Positions 25,956 through 35,384 of a stretch of DNA of 64,000 bases are shown here, piece after piece. Origin of the DNA: Halomonas sp. MCCC 1A13316 (lineage in GTDB: Bacteria; Pseudomonadota; Gammaproteobacteria; Pseudomonadales; Halomonadaceae); contig NZ_CP053382.1 in assembly GCF_014931605.1 (NCBI RefSeq), positions 496,001 to 560,000 of the forward strand, written 5' to 3'. How positions within the stretch are numbered: the first letter of the stretch is position 1; every line of letters starts with the position of its first letter. The notes under the pieces were generated by a model, which saw only the letters and a list, made by a program, of their open reading frames with translations, was not told the origin of the DNA and ran no database searches. A program made the translations under genes and the position numbers.

Positions 25956-27353
25956 TCAGCTCGGCAGCGTCAGCGCCGGGTCGACCTGCTTCAGGGCGTC
26001 GGCGAAACGGTTGCGAATGCGTTCGAGGGCCGCGTCGCTCTTGCCCTCGAAGCGCAGCACCAGCACCGGGGTGGTATTCGAGGCGCGGCACAGGCCCCAG
26101 CCGTCGGGGTAGTCGACGCGGATGCCGTCGAGGGTGGTCTTGACGCCATCGTTACCGAAGTCGCCCTCACGGGCCAGCTTGTCGACCAGGTCGAACTTGT
26201 TCTCGTCGGTCACGTGTACGTTGATCTCGGGGGTGCCGATATCCTGCGGATAGCGGGCGAAGAAGGCGTCGGCGTCCTCCTCCTGCTTGGACAGGATCTC
26301 CAGCAGCCGGGCGGCGCCGTAGAGGCCATCGTCGAAGCCGTACCAACGCTCCTGGAAGAAGATATGGCCGCTCATCTCGCCGGCGAGTGCCGCGCCGGTC
26401 TCCTTCATGCGCGCCTTGATCAGCGAGTGGCCGGTGCGCCACATCTCCGGCGTGCCGCCGGCTCGCTCGACGACGCCCGCCAGATTGCCGGTGCACTTGA
26501 CGTCGAAGATCACCCGGGCGCCGGGGTTGCGCGACAGCATGTCCTCGGCGAAGGCCATCATCAGGTGATCGGGATAGATCAGCTTGCCGCTCGGCGTGAC
26601 CACGCCGAGGCGGTCGCCGTCGCCGTCGAAGGCCAGGCCGATGTCGGCGCCGGTCTCTCTCACCGTGCGGATCAGGTCCTGCAGGTTCTCTAGCTTGCCC
26701 GGATCGGGATGGTGGTTGGGAAAGTTGCCGTCGATCTCGGCGAATAGCGGTATGGTCTCGGCGCCGAGCCGTTCGATCAGCTTGGGTCCCAGTTCGCCGG
26801 CCACGCCGTTGCCGCAGTCGACCACTGCCTTGATCGAGCGCTCCAGCTTGACGTCGCCGACGATGCGCTCGAGGTAGGCGTCGCGCAGGTCGTCCTGGCG
26901 CACGCTGCCCTGGCCTTCGGCCAGGTCGCCGGCCTCGATTCGCCGATAAAGCGCGGTGATCGCCTCGCCGGAGAGCGTCTCGCCGCCCAGCACGATCTTG
27001 AAGCCGTTGTAGTCCGGCGGGTTGTGACTGCCGGTGACCATCACGCCGGAGGCGGTGCCTTCCAGCACATGGGTGGCGAAGTAGAGCACCGGGGTGGGCA
27101 CCATGCCGATGTCGACCACGTCGCGGCCGGCGGCAGTCAGGCCGCGAATCAGCGCCTCGCTGAGGCGCGGGCCGGAGAGACGGCCGTCGCGGGCCACCAC
27201 CACGGTGGACTCGTTGCGCGCAGCGGCTTCCGAGCCGATCGCCCGGCCGATCTTCTCGACGGTCGCCTCGGTCAGGGTATCGTCGACGATGCCGCGAATG
27301 TCGTAGGCGCGAAAGATGGAGGCCGGTACGCTGCTGGTCGTGACTTGACTCAT
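25956..27353 (-). CDS. algC: Phosphomannomutase/phosphoglucomutase AlgC
   Basis: AlgC interconverts hexose 1- and 6-phosphates for lipopolysaccharide and exopolysaccharide precursors. The 465-residue protein has the phosphoserine loop TGSHNPPDYNGFK, the metal loop DGDGDRLG, the sugar loop GEMSGHIFF, and a phosphate-binding C-terminal domain (RASNTTPVLVLRFE). The length matches the bacterial PMM/PGM family. The order dut-algC-argB is shared with Pseudomonas. Confidence 0.96.
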   Translation of the reverse strand: MSQVTTSSVPASIFRAYDIRGIVDDTLTEATVEKIGRAIGSEAAARNESTVVVARDGRLSGPRLSEALIRGLTAAGRDVVDIGMVPTPVLYFATHVLEGTASGVMVTGSHNPPDYNGFKIVLGGETLSGEAITALYRRIEAGDLAEGQGSVRQDDLRDAYLERIVGDVKLERSIKAVVDCGNGVAGELGPKLIERLGAETIPLFAEIDGNFPNHHPDPGKLENLQDLIRTVRETGADIGLAFDGDGDRLGVVTPSGKLIYPDHLMMAFAEDMLSRNPGARVIFDVKCTGNLAGVVERAGGTPEMWRTGHSLIKARMKETGAALAGEMSGHIFFQERWYGFDDGLYGAARLLEILSKQEEDADAFFARYPQDIGTPEINVHVTDENKFDLVDKLAREGDFGNDGVKTTLDGIRVDYPDGWGLCRASNTTPVLVLRFEGKSDAALERIRNRFADALKQVDPALTLPS

Positions 27354-27446
27354 AGCGGTTCCTTGTCAGACAGAGATGGATTCATGTGTGCCAGGTTGCG
27401 AATACGCTGCCGGCAGTCCCTTCCCTGGGACGGCCGGCAGTGGGTA

Positions 27447-27929
27447 TCAGTGGCGCCCCGAGCTGCCGAAGCCGCCTTCACCCCGCAGGCTGGCCTCGAA
27501 GTCGTCGACGACCTCGAGCTCGGCTTGTATCACCGGTACCAGCACATACTGGGCCAGGCGTTCGAACGGCTCCAGTACGAAGGTGCTGTTGCCGCGGTTC
27601 CATGTCGAGATCATCAACTCGCCCTGATAGTCGGAGTCGATCAGCCCCACCAGGTTGCCGAGCACGATGCCATGCTTGTGGCCAAGACCCGAACGCGGCA
27701 GGATCAGCCCGGCAAGTCCCGGGTCGCCGGTATGGATGGCAAGCCCCGTGCGGACCAGTTCGCACTGGCCGGGCTCCAGGGTCAGCGGTTCGTCGAGCAG
27801 GGCGCGCAGGTCCATTCCCGCCGAGCCCAGGGTAGCGTAGCGGGGCAGGTAATCGCGCAGCCGCTCGTCGAGCAGTTTTACCTCCAGGCGGGGCTGGTCG
27901 AGGCGTGGGCTTGGTGTCGTGTCGGACAT
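27447..27929 (-). CDS. dut: Deoxyuridine 5'-triphosphate nucleotidohydrolase
   Basis: dUTPase hydrolyses dUTP to dUMP, keeping uracil out of DNA and feeding dTMP synthesis. The 160-residue trimeric-type enzyme shows [33 protein letters not shown], a late [10 protein letters not shown] and the flexible C-terminal GGFGSSG arm. It lies between coaBC (41 bases) and algC. Confidence 0.97.
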   Translation of the reverse strand: MSDTTPSPRLDQPRLEVKLLDERLRDYLPRYATLGSAGMDLRALLDEPLTLEPGQCELVRTGLAIHTGDPGLAGLILPRSGLGHKHGIVLGNLVGLIDSDYQGELMISTWNRGNSTFVLEPFERLAQYVLVPVIQAELEVVDDFEASLRGEGGFGSSGRH

Positions 27930-27970
27930 CGGGACTCCGTAGTGTTTCGCTGCTTCGTTCAGGATGCGGG

Positions 27971-29257
27971 TCAGTGAACCGGGGGGGACGACAGGCAGCC
28001 GAGAGCCCGCTCGATCACCGCTCTGGCAAGCTGAGTCTTGGGCTGCGGCGGCAGGCTCGCTCCACCTTCACCCTCGCCGTCGCGCCATAGCAACAAGGCG
28101 GCATTGTCGTCGGCGCCGAAGCCGAGCCCCTCGGTGGAGACGTCGTTGGCAACGATCATGTCCAGCCGCTTGCGCTTGAGCTTGTCACGGGCGTAAACCT
28201 CCAGGTCGCGAGTCTCCGCGGCGAAGCCCACCACGAAGGGACGTCCTCCCGCCGCGTCCCGCTCATTGGCGATATCGGCAATAATATCGGGATTCTTGAC
28301 CAGCCTCAGGATCAAGCCATCCTCGCCTTCGCGCTTCTTAATCTTGTGCTCCGATGCCGCCTCGGCGCGGTAGTCGGCCACCGCAGCGCAGCCAATGAAG
28401 ATGTCGCACTCGCTCGCCAGGCGGCGGCTTGCCTCGTGCATCTGCACTGCCGTTTCCACATCGATGCGTGCCACGCCCTCGGGTGTGGGCAGGCTCACCG
28501 GGCCGCTGATCAAGCTCACCTGCGCGCCTAGTGCGACGGCGGCTCCGGCCAGGGCGAAGCCCATCTTGCCCGAGCTGTGATTGGAGAGGTAGCGCACGGG
28601 ATCGAGGGGTTCGCGGGTCGGTCCGGCGGTGATCACGATATGCAGGCCTTGTGCCGGCGTTTCCCCGGATGGTGCGACCCCATAGTGCGCTGTTTCGCTG
28701 GCCGGCTGGATGAGCTCGGCTACGATCGCCTCGGGCTCGAGCATGCGACCCGGCCCCACATCGCCGCATGCCTGGTCGCCGCTGGCCGGGCCCAGCAGCC
28801 GCCAGCCGTCCTGCTCGAGGCGGGAGGCGTTGCGCTGGGTGGCGGGATGGCGCCACATGGCCTGGTTCATGGCCGGCGCCATCAGCTTGTCGGCTTCGCT
28901 GGCCAGGCACAGGGTGGTGAGCAGGTCATCGGCCATACCTTGGGCCAGGCGCGCCATCAGGTCGGCGGTGCCCGGGGCGATCAGGATCGTCTCGGCCCAG
29001 CGCGCCAGCTCGATGTGCCCCATGCCGGCCTCGGCTTCCGGGTCGAGCAGCGAGGTGCGCACCGCCTCGCCGGTGAGTGCCTGCAGCGTCAATGGGGTGA
29101 TGAAGGCCTGGGCGCCCTCGGTCATGACCACGCGTACCTCGCATCCCGCCTGCTTGAGCAAACGGGCGAGCTGGGCGCTCTTGTAGGCGGCGATGCCGGC
29201 ACTGATGCCGAGCAGAATGCGCCGGCCGGCGAGCCGATTGACGGACTCCGTTGTCAT
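27971..29257 (-). CDS. coaBC: Bifunctional phosphopantothenoylcysteine decarboxylase/synthetase
   Basis: CoaBC carries out two steps of coenzyme A synthesis. The 428-residue protein has an FMN-dependent CoaC half ([18 protein letters not shown]; active His in [28 protein letters not shown]) and a CoaB half from about residue 200 ([20 protein letters not shown], then [10 protein letters not shown]). It is divergent from radC, and the IS605-type element is inserted between the two. Confidence 0.97.
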   Translation of the reverse strand: MTTESVNRLAGRRILLGISAGIAAYKSAQLARLLKQAGCEVRVVMTEGAQAFITPLTLQALTGEAVRTSLLDPEAEAGMGHIELARWAETILIAPGTADLMARLAQGMADDLLTTLCLASEADKLMAPAMNQAMWRHPATQRNASRLEQDGWRLLGPASGDQACGDVGPGRMLEPEAIVAELIQPASETAHYGVAPSGETPAQGLHIVITAGPTREPLDPVRYLSNHSSGKMGFALAGAAVALGAQVSLISGPVSLPTPEGVARIDVETAVQMHEASRRLASECDIFIGCAAVADYRAEAASEHKIKKREGEDGLILRLVKNPDIIADIANERDAAGGRPFVVGFAAETRDLEVYARDKLKRKRLDMIVANDVSTEGLGFGADDNAALLLWRDGEGEGGASLPPQPKTQLARAVIERALGCLSSPPVH

Positions 29258-29362
29258 GGCGATTTTCCTGAACTTGAACCCGACCGCCTACCTTACCACT
29301 GCCGTTGAAGTTGCGCAGCCGCGGCCTTTCGTGCGCGTCGGTTATCAAAATGCTCGGAATGC

Positions 29363-29381
29363 CCCGTACTTTTAGTGCGGG
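29363..29381. repeat. Left-end subterminal hairpin of the IS
   Basis: CCCGTACT (29363-29370) and AGTGCGGG (29374-29381) form a stem with one G-T pair and a 3-nt loop. It is the kind of imperfect palindrome a TnpA Y1 transposase recognises near the left end, about 17 bases in from the inferred boundary. Confidence 0.6.
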
Positions 29382-29409
29382 ATGGATGTCGCGGGCCACG
29401 AAGCAGCCC

Positions 29410-29826
29410 TCAATGTGGGCGGGCCTGCTGCTCGATGTATTGCCGAACCAGCGAGATCGGAGCGCCGCCAACACTCCCGGCAAAATAGCTAGGGCTCCAT
29501 AAGGCATTCTTCTGGTACGCCGGCTTCACTAGCTCGGGGTGCATCAACTTGAGCCTTCGGCTGGACACCCCTTTCAGGCTGTTCACCAGCCGGGACAGCG
29601 CCACCTTGGGTGGGTAATTCAACAGCAAGTGAACATGATCGCCTTCGCCATTGAACTCCACTAGTTCGGCCTCAAAGTCGGCGCAGACGCTGCGGAATAT
29701 CCCCTCCAAGGATTCAAGATGCTCGGTGCCGAAGATGCCTCCTCGGTACTTGGTCACAAAGACCAAGTGTGCGTGAAGCATAAAAACGCAGTGCCTGCCG
29801 GTTCTGCAGGATTGTTGAGTATGCAT
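29410..29826 (-). CDS. tnpA: IS200/IS605 transposase TnpA (Y1 HUH)
   Basis: The 138-residue single-strand transposase has the N-terminal family motif CVFMLHAHLVFVTKYRGGIF, the HUH metal site HVH (residues 64-66, in GDHVHLLLNYPP) and the catalytic Tyr at 130 (SLVRQYIEQQ). Length and all catalytic residues are intact, so it is probably active. Its start codon overlaps the palindrome ATGCAT, which can also start the divergent tnpB. Confidence 0.95.
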   Translation of the reverse strand: MHTQQSCRTGRHCVFMLHAHLVFVTKYRGGIFGTEHLESLEGIFRSVCADFEAELVEFNGEGDHVHLLLNYPPKVALSRLVNSLKGVSSRRLKLMHPELVKPAYQKNALWSPSYFAGSVGGAPISLVRQYIEQQARPH

Positions 29827-29847
29827 AGGCCAAATATACTCGAGGAC

Positions 29848-30909
29848 ATGAAACAGACCAAGACCCTCAAGGTTCGTGTAAAGGACAAGCACGCTGCCCA
29901 CCTGGGTCGTATGGCTCGCAGCGTCAATTTCGTCTGGAACTACCTCAACGAACTGTCTGCTCGCGCCACCCGGGAGAAGGGTCTGTTTTTGTCTGCCTAC
30001 GACATGGATCGCTATACCAAAGGGGCCGGGAAAGACCTGGGGTTGCACTCGCAGACGCTCCAAGAGGTGTCGCGGGAATATGCCACCCGACGCAAGCAGT
30101 TCCGCAAGACCCGCCTGGCATGGCGCAAGTCGCGTGGTGTACGTCGATCCCTCGGCTGGGTGCCCTTCAAATCGGGCGCGGCCAAGTGGAAGAACGGCCA
30201 GATCTTTTTCAACGGCCAGCACTTCAAGGTCTGGGATAGCTTTGGCCTGAGCCAGTACAAGTTTCGCTCCGGCAGCTTCAACGAGGACGCCCGAGGCCGC
30301 TGGTGCTTCAACGTGGTGGTCGAAGTGGAGGTTCAGCCATCCACCGGCCAGGGACAGGTCGGCATCGACCTGGGCCTGAAGGACGTGGCGACCTGTAGCG
30401 ACGGCGTGAAGCTGGAGAACGGCCGTTTCTACCGCGATCTCGCAGACAAGCTGGCCACCGCCCAGAGGGCTCGCAACAAGCGCCGAGTGAAGGCCCTCCA
30501 CGCCAAGATCAAGAATCGCCGCAAGGATGCCTTGCACAAGTTCTCCCGCCGGCTGGTCGATCAGCACGGCGAAATCGTGGTGGGCGATGTCTCGTCCACC
30601 CGGCTCGCGAAGACCCGAATGGCCAAGTCGGTACTGGATGCCGGCTGGGGCCAACTGAAGACGATGCTGGAATACAAATGCGATCACGCAGGCATCGTAT
30701 TCCGAGAGGTCCGCGAGGCATACACCACCCGCACCTGTTCGTTGTGCGGCTCGCTCAGCGGGCCTCAAGGCGTCAACGGGCTGCGAGTAAGAGACTGGGA
30801 GTGCGCGGAGTGTGGTGTGCTCCACGACCGGGACGTGAACGCGGCTCGAAACATCCTCAGTCTCGGGGCAGGACGTTGCCCTCCAGCAGTGGGAATCACC
30901 TCCCTTTAG
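29848..30909 (+). CDS. tnpB: IS605-type TnpB, RNA-guided nuclease family
   Basis: The 353-residue protein has RuvC-I Asp174 ([12 protein letters not shown]), a zinc ribbon with two cysteine pairs (CSLC and CAEC) and the RuvC-III segment [12 protein letters not shown]. The RuvC-II position, normally Glu in a vEDL-type motif, is Gly246 in [20 protein letters not shown]. TnpB lineages with a relocated RuvC-II glutamate are known, so this need not mean loss of activity; Glu287 and Glu290 lie close to the zinc ribbon. An ATG at 29821 would add nine residues. The guide RNA would come from the 3' end of the gene and the right end. Confidence 0.9.
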   Translation: MKQTKTLKVRVKDKHAAHLGRMARSVNFVWNYLNELSARATREKGLFLSAYDMDRYTKGAGKDLGLHSQTLQEVSREYATRRKQFRKTRLAWRKSRGVRRSLGWVPFKSGAAKWKNGQIFFNGQHFKVWDSFGLSQYKFRSGSFNEDARGRWCFNVVVEVEVQPSTGQGQVGIDLGLKDVATCSDGVKLENGRFYRDLADKLATAQRARNKRRVKALHAKIKNRRKDALHKFSRRLVDQHGEIVVGDVSSTRLAKTRMAKSVLDAGWGQLKTMLEYKCDHAGIVFREVREAYTTRTCSLCGSLSGPQGVNGLRVRDWECAECGVLHDRDVNAARNILSLGAGRCPPAVGITSL

Positions 30910-30916
30910 GGTGGTG
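30897..30916. repeat. Right-end subterminal hairpin of the IS
   Basis: CACCTCCCT (30897-30905) and AGGGTGGTG (30908-30916) form a stem with one mismatch and a 2-nt loop. It overlaps the tnpB stop codon and ends 7 bases before TCAA. In this family the same region forms the scaffold of the TnpB guide RNA. Confidence 0.6.
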
Positions 30917-30976
30917 AGGACGTCAAAATGCATCACTTCTACTAACCCATGGAAAAGCCTAGCAAGGAGACAGGGG

Positions 30977-31651
30977 ATGTCGATTCGCGACTGGCCCGAG
31001 GGCGAGCGCCCACGGGAAAAACTGCTGGCACTGGGCGCCGAGGCGCTGTCCGACGCCGAACTGCTGGCGATTTTCCTGCGCGTGGGGGTGACAGGGCGCT
31101 CAGCGGTGGATCTCGCCCGCGACTTGCTCGCGGCATTCGGCGGGCTGCGCCAACTGCTGGAGGCTGACCAGGCGCGTTTCTGTGCCGAGCGCGGCCTGGG
31201 CACGGCCAAGTTCGTGCAGCTGCAAGCGACCCTCGAGCTGTCGAAGCGCCACCTGGCCGCTCAGCTTGCCCGCGGCAATGCGTTGACCTCGCCATCCCTG
31301 GTGCGGGCCTACCTGGCTACCCAGTTGCGTCATCTGGGGCACGAGGAGTTCGCCGCGCTGTTCCTCGACACCCAGCATCGCGTGATCCGCTTCGAATCGC
31401 TGTTCCGCGGCACGCTGGACAGTGCGTCGGTCTATCCGCGCGAGGTGGCACGCCGGGCGCTGGAGCTGGGGGCCGGGGCGATCATCCTCGCTCACAACCA
31501 CCCTTCGGGCGTGGCCGAGCCCTCCGATGCCGACCGGCGGATCACTGAGCGGCTGCGCGAGGCGCTGGGTCTGTTCGAGATCCGCGTGCTGGATCACTTC
31601 GTCGTGGGTGATGGAGAAGTGGTGTCGTTTGCGGAGAGAGGGTGGCTTTAG
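30977..31651 (+). CDS. radC: RadC/JAB1 family DNA-repair-associated protein
   Basis: The 224-residue protein has an N-terminal helix-hairpin-helix region and a C-terminal JAMM/MPN metalloprotease-like domain with the zinc motif [15 protein letters not shown]. Its exact role is not established. AGGAGA lies 7 bases before the ATG. It is normally divergent from coaBC; here the IS element separates them and only about 50 bases of native upstream sequence remain beside it. Confidence 0.95.
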   Translation: MSIRDWPEGERPREKLLALGAEALSDAELLAIFLRVGVTGRSAVDLARDLLAAFGGLRQLLEADQARFCAERGLGTAKFVQLQATLELSKRHLAAQLARGNALTSPSLVRAYLATQLRHLGHEEFAALFLDTQHRVIRFESLFRGTLDSASVYPREVARRALELGAGAIILAHNHPSGVAEPSDADRRITERLREALGLFEIRVLDHFVVGDGEVVSFAERGWL

Positions 31652-31683
31652 GGGGCAGGGAGTGTAGAATACGCGCCTACTTG

Positions 31684-31712
31684 TTGCCTGTAGGGGCGCA
31701 CTCTGCTATAAA
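31684..31712 (+). promoter_or_regulatory. Candidate sigma70 promoter for rpmB-rpmG
   Basis: TTGCCT (31684-31689) and TATAAA (31707-31712) are 17 bases apart. This would start transcription near 31719 and give an rpmB leader of about 105 nt. Confidence 0.6.
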
Positions 31713-31823
31713 GTGCAGCCTTTGAATTCCCTTGGGTCAAATGACAACGGGGTCGTTCCCGGTTTGCCCGACAGGTTTTGAACACTCAGGTTTGACCACC
31801 TGGCCAAGCGGTTGGAGGCTCCC

Positions 31824-32060
31824 ATGTCCAAAGTATGTCAGGTCACCGGCAAGCGCCCGGTGACTGGTAACAACGTTTCACACTCCCAGCGCAAGACTCG
31901 TCGTCGCTTCTTGCCGAACCTGCACACCCATCGCTTCTGGGTGGAGTCGGAGAATCGCTTCGTCAAGCTGCGCATCTCTTCCAAGGGTATGCGCATCATC
32001 GACAAGAAGGGCATCGACGCGGTGCTCAGCGACATCCGCAAGCGCGGCGAAGCCGTCTAA
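31824..32060 (+). CDS. rpmB: 50S ribosomal protein L28
   Basis: The 78-residue basic protein begins [20 protein letters not shown], the L28 signature. It has a single cysteine, so it is the zinc-independent form. GGAGG lies 5 bases before the ATG. It pairs with rpmG 25 bases downstream. Confidence 0.98.
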   Translation: MSKVCQVTGKRPVTGNNVSHSQRKTRRRFLPNLHTHRFWVESENRFVKLRISSKGMRIIDKKGIDAVLSDIRKRGEAV

Positions 32061-32085
32061 GCGACCATTCAGGGAGTAAGCAGTC

Positions 32086-32241
32086 ATGCGTGACAAGATC
32101 AAGCTGGTGTCCAGTGCCGGTACCGGTCACTTCTACACCACCGACAAGAACAAGCGGAACACCCCGGATAAGCTCGAATTCAAGAAATTCGATCCGGTCG
32201 TCCGCAAGCATGTGATGTACAAGGAAGCCAAGATCAAGTAA
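32086..32241 (+). CDS. rpmG: 50S ribosomal protein L33
   Basis: The 51-residue protein reads [19 protein letters not shown] at the start and ends [19 protein letters not shown]. It contains no cysteine, so it is the zinc-free form of L33. GGGAG precedes the ATG. rpmB-rpmG is the standard pair. Confidence 0.97.
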   Translation: MRDKIKLVSSAGTGHFYTTDKNKRNTPDKLEFKKFDPVVRKHVMYKEAKIK

Positions 32242-32382
32242 ACCGGTTCGATGTCCGCTCGCTGACGACGGACATCATCGGTACGACTTGATGGCTTCCA
32301 GCCGCAGGTAGCAAGACCTGTCCTCCTGAACCCGGCCCTGCGGTCGGGTTCAGGCGTATCTATTTCCCGGACTTTCCTCGCC

Positions 32383-33207
32383 ATGCCCGAGCTTCCCGAA
32401 GTCGAGACCACCCGGCGCGGCATTGCCCCTCATGTGGAGGGGCGCGAAATCGTCGAGGTAATGGTGCGCCAGCCGCGCCTGCGCGTACCGGTGCCCGGGG
32501 ACTTCATTGACCGCCTGGTGGGCTCGCGCCTCGGCACCCTGTCACGCCGTGCCAAGTACCTGCTGCTGCCTGTCGAGGGCGAGCGTGCCGGAAGCCTGAT
32601 CTGGCACTTGGGCATGTCGGGCAGCCTGCGTATCGCACGGCTGGGCGAATTGCCCAAGAAACACGACCACGTCGACCTGGTATTCGACGACGGTATCATC
32701 CTGCGCTACCACGACCCGCGCCGCTTCGGCTTCGTCGACTGGCTGGCCGGCACGTCAGAATCCGACCCGCGGCTGGCGAGCCTGGGGCCCGAACCGCTGT
32801 CGGAGGCCTTCGACGGCGAACGGCTCCACCGGCTCGCACGCGGTCGACGCATGGCGGTCAAGCCGTTCCTGATGGACAATGCGGTGGTCGTCGGCGTAGG
32901 CAACATCTACGCCAGCGAGGCGCTGTTCCTGGCCGGCATCGACCCCCGCCGGGCGGCGGGTCGCATCTCCCGCGAGCGCTACGAGCGTCTGGCGGCGGCG
33001 ATCCGCGATGTACTGGCGGCAGCCATCACCCAGGGCGGTACCACGCTGCGCGACTTCGTCAGCGGCACCGGCGAGCCGGGCTACTTCAAGCAGCGTCTCA
33101 ACGTCTATGGCCGTCATGGCCAGGGCTGCCGGCGCTGCAATGGCGAACTGCGCCTGGTGACGCTGGGCCAGCGGGCCAGTGTCTTCTGTCCTGCCTGTCA
33201 GCGCTGA
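32383..33207 (+). CDS. mutM: Formamidopyrimidine-DNA glycosylase MutM (Fpg)
   Basis: MutM removes 8-oxoguanine and formamidopyrimidines and nicks the site. The 274-residue protein begins [13 protein letters not shown], where Pro2 is the nucleophile and Glu3 a catalytic residue. The helix-two-turn-helix ([19 protein letters not shown]) and C-terminal zinc finger (CRRC and CPAC) are intact. Its start is 141 bases after rpmG; that gap holds no gene I can support. Confidence 0.97.
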   Translation: MPELPEVETTRRGIAPHVEGREIVEVMVRQPRLRVPVPGDFIDRLVGSRLGTLSRRAKYLLLPVEGERAGSLIWHLGMSGSLRIARLGELPKKHDHVDLVFDDGIILRYHDPRRFGFVDWLAGTSESDPRLASLGPEPLSEAFDGERLHRLARGRRMAVKPFLMDNAVVVGVGNIYASEALFLAGIDPRRAAGRISRERYERLAAAIRDVLAAAITQGGTTLRDFVSGTGEPGYFKQRLNVYGRHGQGCRRCNGELRLVTLGQRASVFCPACQR

Positions 33208-33230
33208 TTTTCCCATCCAAGAGACGAACC

Positions 33231-34421
33231 ATGACCCAGACCCTGCGCCTCAAGAAGAATGCCGATCGCCGCCTCAAGGCCGGCCACCTGTGGCTCTACT
33301 CCAACGAGGTCGACATTGAGGTCACGCCGCTCAAGGGCCTCGAGCCGGGCGGTCAGGTGATCGTCGAAGCCGCCAATGGCAAGGCGATGGGGGTGGCCTA
33401 CGTCAATCCCAACTCGCTGATCTGCGCCCGGGTGGTGTCACGCGACCCGACCATGCGCCTCGACCGCTCGCTGCTGGTGCACCGCTTCAACCAGGCACTG
33501 GCCCTGCGCCAGCGGTTCTATGCCAAGCCGTTCTACCGGCTGGTGCACGGCGAGGGCGATCTGCTGCCGGGCTTGATCGTCGACCGTTTCGATGACGTGC
33601 TGGTGGTACAGCTCAACACCCTGGGCATGGAACGCCTGGCCGAGGAGGTCGTCGCGGCGCTGGACAAGGTGCTTTCGCCGCGGGTCATCGTGTTCAAGAA
33701 CGACTCCTCCGGGCGTCGCCAGGAGCAACTCGAGCGCCAGGTCACCGTGGCCAAGGGCGAGCTCGACGGCCCGGTGCCGATGGAGGAGAACGGCGTACGC
33801 TTCCACGTGCCGGTGCTCGATGGGCAGAAGACCGGTTGGTTCTTCGATCACCGCGCCAACCGCGCCTGGCTCAATGGGCTGGTGGCCGGCAAGCGGGTGC
33901 TGGACATGTTCAGCTACATCGGCGGCTGGGGCGTACAGGCGGCGGCTCACGGTGCCAGCGAGGTGCTGTGCATCGATGCCAGCGCCCAGGCCTTGGAGCA
34001 TGTGGCCGAGAACGCGGCCCTGAATGGCCTGCACGAACAGGTGGCGGTGGGCGAGGCCGATGCGTTCGAAGCGCTGGCCGCACTCAAGGCCGACGGCGAG
34101 CAGTTCGACGTGGTGATCCTCGACCCGCCGGCTTTCATCAAGAAGCGCAAGGACATTCCCAACGGTGAGCGCGCCTACGCCAAGCTCAACCGCGAGGCGA
34201 TGCGCCTGCTGGGGCGCGACGGACTGTTGCTTTCGGCCTCTTGCTCCATGCATCTGGCCCAGGAGCGGCTGGTCGAGGTGGTGCGCGGCGCAGTGCGCCA
34301 CCAGGACCGCCACGGCCAAGTGATCTACCAAGGTCACCAGGCGGCGGACCATCCGGTTCACCCGGCGATTCCCGAGACGGCCTATCTCAAGGCGTTGGGT
34401 GTCCGGGTATTCCGCGACTGA
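33231..34421 (+). CDS. rlmI: Class I rRNA methyltransferase of RlmI type (PUA + SAM domains)
   Basis: The 396-residue protein has an N-terminal PUA domain (LKKNADRRLKAGHLWLYSNE), a middle EEHEA-type domain (HGEGDLLPGLIVDRFDD) and a Rossmann methyltransferase domain with LDMFSYIGGWGVQAAAHGA and LDPPAFIKKRKD. E. coli RlmI makes m5C1962 in 23S rRNA. The exact target here is inferred from that family. It ends one base before the next gene. Confidence 0.88.
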   Translation: MTQTLRLKKNADRRLKAGHLWLYSNEVDIEVTPLKGLEPGGQVIVEAANGKAMGVAYVNPNSLICARVVSRDPTMRLDRSLLVHRFNQALALRQRFYAKPFYRLVHGEGDLLPGLIVDRFDDVLVVQLNTLGMERLAEEVVAALDKVLSPRVIVFKNDSSGRRQEQLERQVTVAKGELDGPVPMEENGVRFHVPVLDGQKTGWFFDHRANRAWLNGLVAGKRVLDMFSYIGGWGVQAAAHGASEVLCIDASAQALEHVAENAALNGLHEQVAVGEADAFEALAALKADGEQFDVVILDPPAFIKKRKDIPNGERAYAKLNREAMRLLGRDGLLLSASCSMHLAQERLVEVVRGAVRHQDRHGQVIYQGHQAADHPVHPAIPETAYLKALGVRVFRD

Positions 34422-34422
34422 C

Positions 34423-34737
34423 ATGAACGGCTACGTTCGCGTCTTCGCCCACTCCAATTCGCTGCTGGTCAGCCACGTGCGCAACGTGCTGGCCGCGGCG
34501 GGCGTTCCCGTGGAGTTGCGCAACATGGTGCTGGGCGGCGGTGCCGGCGAGCTGCCGCTGGGCGAATGCGAGCCCGAAGTATGGGTGGCAGCGCACAACC
34601 GCGAACGCGCCGAGGCGTTGATCCAGGCCGCCATGACAGGCAGCAGCGAAGCGCCGGACTGGCGCTGTTCCCACTGCGGCGAGGTGCTGGAGGGGGCGTT
34701 CGAGACCTGTTGGCGCTGCGGCACGCCGAGAGTCTGA
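34423..34737 (+). CDS. DUF2007 domain protein with C-terminal zinc ribbon
   Basis: The 104-residue protein has a DUF2007 domain (VRVFAHSNSLLVSHVRNVLA, with WVAAHNRERAEALI) and a short C-terminal zinc ribbon with two cysteine pairs (CSHC and CWRC). DUF2007 was named as a putative signal-transducing domain; the function is unknown. It starts one base after the methyltransferase stop, so it is co-transcribed. Confidence 0.82.
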   Translation: MNGYVRVFAHSNSLLVSHVRNVLAAAGVPVELRNMVLGGGAGELPLGECEPEVWVAAHNRERAEALIQAAMTGSSEAPDWRCSHCGEVLEGAFETCWRCGTPRV

Positions 34738-34771
34738 CTCACCCCGGTTCAACCCAGCCAAGGAGAGCATG

Positions 34772-35212
34772 ATGCCACAGGAGTGGGACCTTCCCGATCC
34801 CTTCGTCATCGAGCTCGAGGTGGCCGCCTCGGCCATCGACGAGTACGGCCACGCCAACAATGCCGAGTACCTGCGCTGGGTCGAGCAGGTGAGCTGGGCT
34901 CACTCGGAGCATCTTGGGCTGAACCTGGCCCGCTACCGTGAACTGGACCGCGCCATGGCCGTACATCGCCATGAACTCGATTACCTCGCGCCGGCCTTCC
35001 AGGGGGAGCGCCTGCAACTGGCGACCTGGATCGTCGGCTGCGATGGTCGCCTTACTCTGACACGGCGTTTCCAGCTCATTCGTCCCGCTGAAGGTCGCAC
35101 GCTGTTGCGGGCACGTACCCGCTTCGCCTGTATCGAGCTTTCCAGCGGGCGTCCGCGGCGCCTGCCCGAGGAGTACGTAGTCGTCTATGGTGGTGCGCTC
35201 ATTGCCGAGTGA
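34772..35212 (+). CDS. Acyl-CoA thioesterase, 4HBT hotdog family
   Basis: The 146-residue single-hotdog protein carries the 4HBT active-site pattern IDEYGHANNAEYLRWVEQ, with the catalytic Asp, and a second conserved stretch HRHELDYLAPAFQGE. Such enzymes hydrolyse short or medium acyl-CoA or hydroxybenzoyl-CoA thioesters; the substrate is unknown. Two adjacent ATGs occur (34769, 34772); the second has better spacing to AGGAG. Confidence 0.88.
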   Translation: MPQEWDLPDPFVIELEVAASAIDEYGHANNAEYLRWVEQVSWAHSEHLGLNLARYRELDRAMAVHRHELDYLAPAFQGERLQLATWIVGCDGRLTLTRRFQLIRPAEGRTLLRARTRFACIELSSGRPRRLPEEYVVVYGGALIAE

Positions 35213-35384
35213 GGCTGCGATTTTTCCGCTAAAAAACCTTCTCAAGAGCTGATTTACTCTCGATAACTCCAATTTTGTTGATTTTTGCCGTTCTTTGCTC
35301 ACGGTACTTTATGTTTGGACTGCCTGTGCTGTAATGCGCCTGTCTTACCCTAACAACAGGCGTTGAACGCTCAGGAGGTGTCCC

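Larger units (their letters stand above)
29346..30926. mobile_element. IS200/IS605-family insertion sequence (IS605-type, divergent tnpA/tnpB)
   Basis: A Y1 transposase gene (minus) and a tnpB gene (plus) diverge from overlapping start codons near 29821-29826. Each outer side carries a subterminal hairpin (29363-29381 and 30897-30916) instead of terminal inverted repeats. TCAA at 30923-30926 matches the tetranucleotide that ends several members. The ends are inferred: TCAAAATGC occurs at 29345-29353 and at 30923-30931. The element splits the coaBC-radC divergent intergenic region and breaks no gene. Confidence 0.82.

Noticed and set aside
29821..29826. ATGCAT palindrome as a regulatory operator
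   Set aside because: It is explained by overlapping divergent start codons of tnpA and a possible tnpB start; six bases are too few to support an operator.
31824..32241. Zinc-responsive alternative ribosomal proteins (L28/L33 C-minus forms as a Zur regulon)
   Set aside because: Both are the zinc-free type, but this pair at this locus is the ordinary primary copy in many Gammaproteobacteria, and no Zur-like operator was seen upstream.
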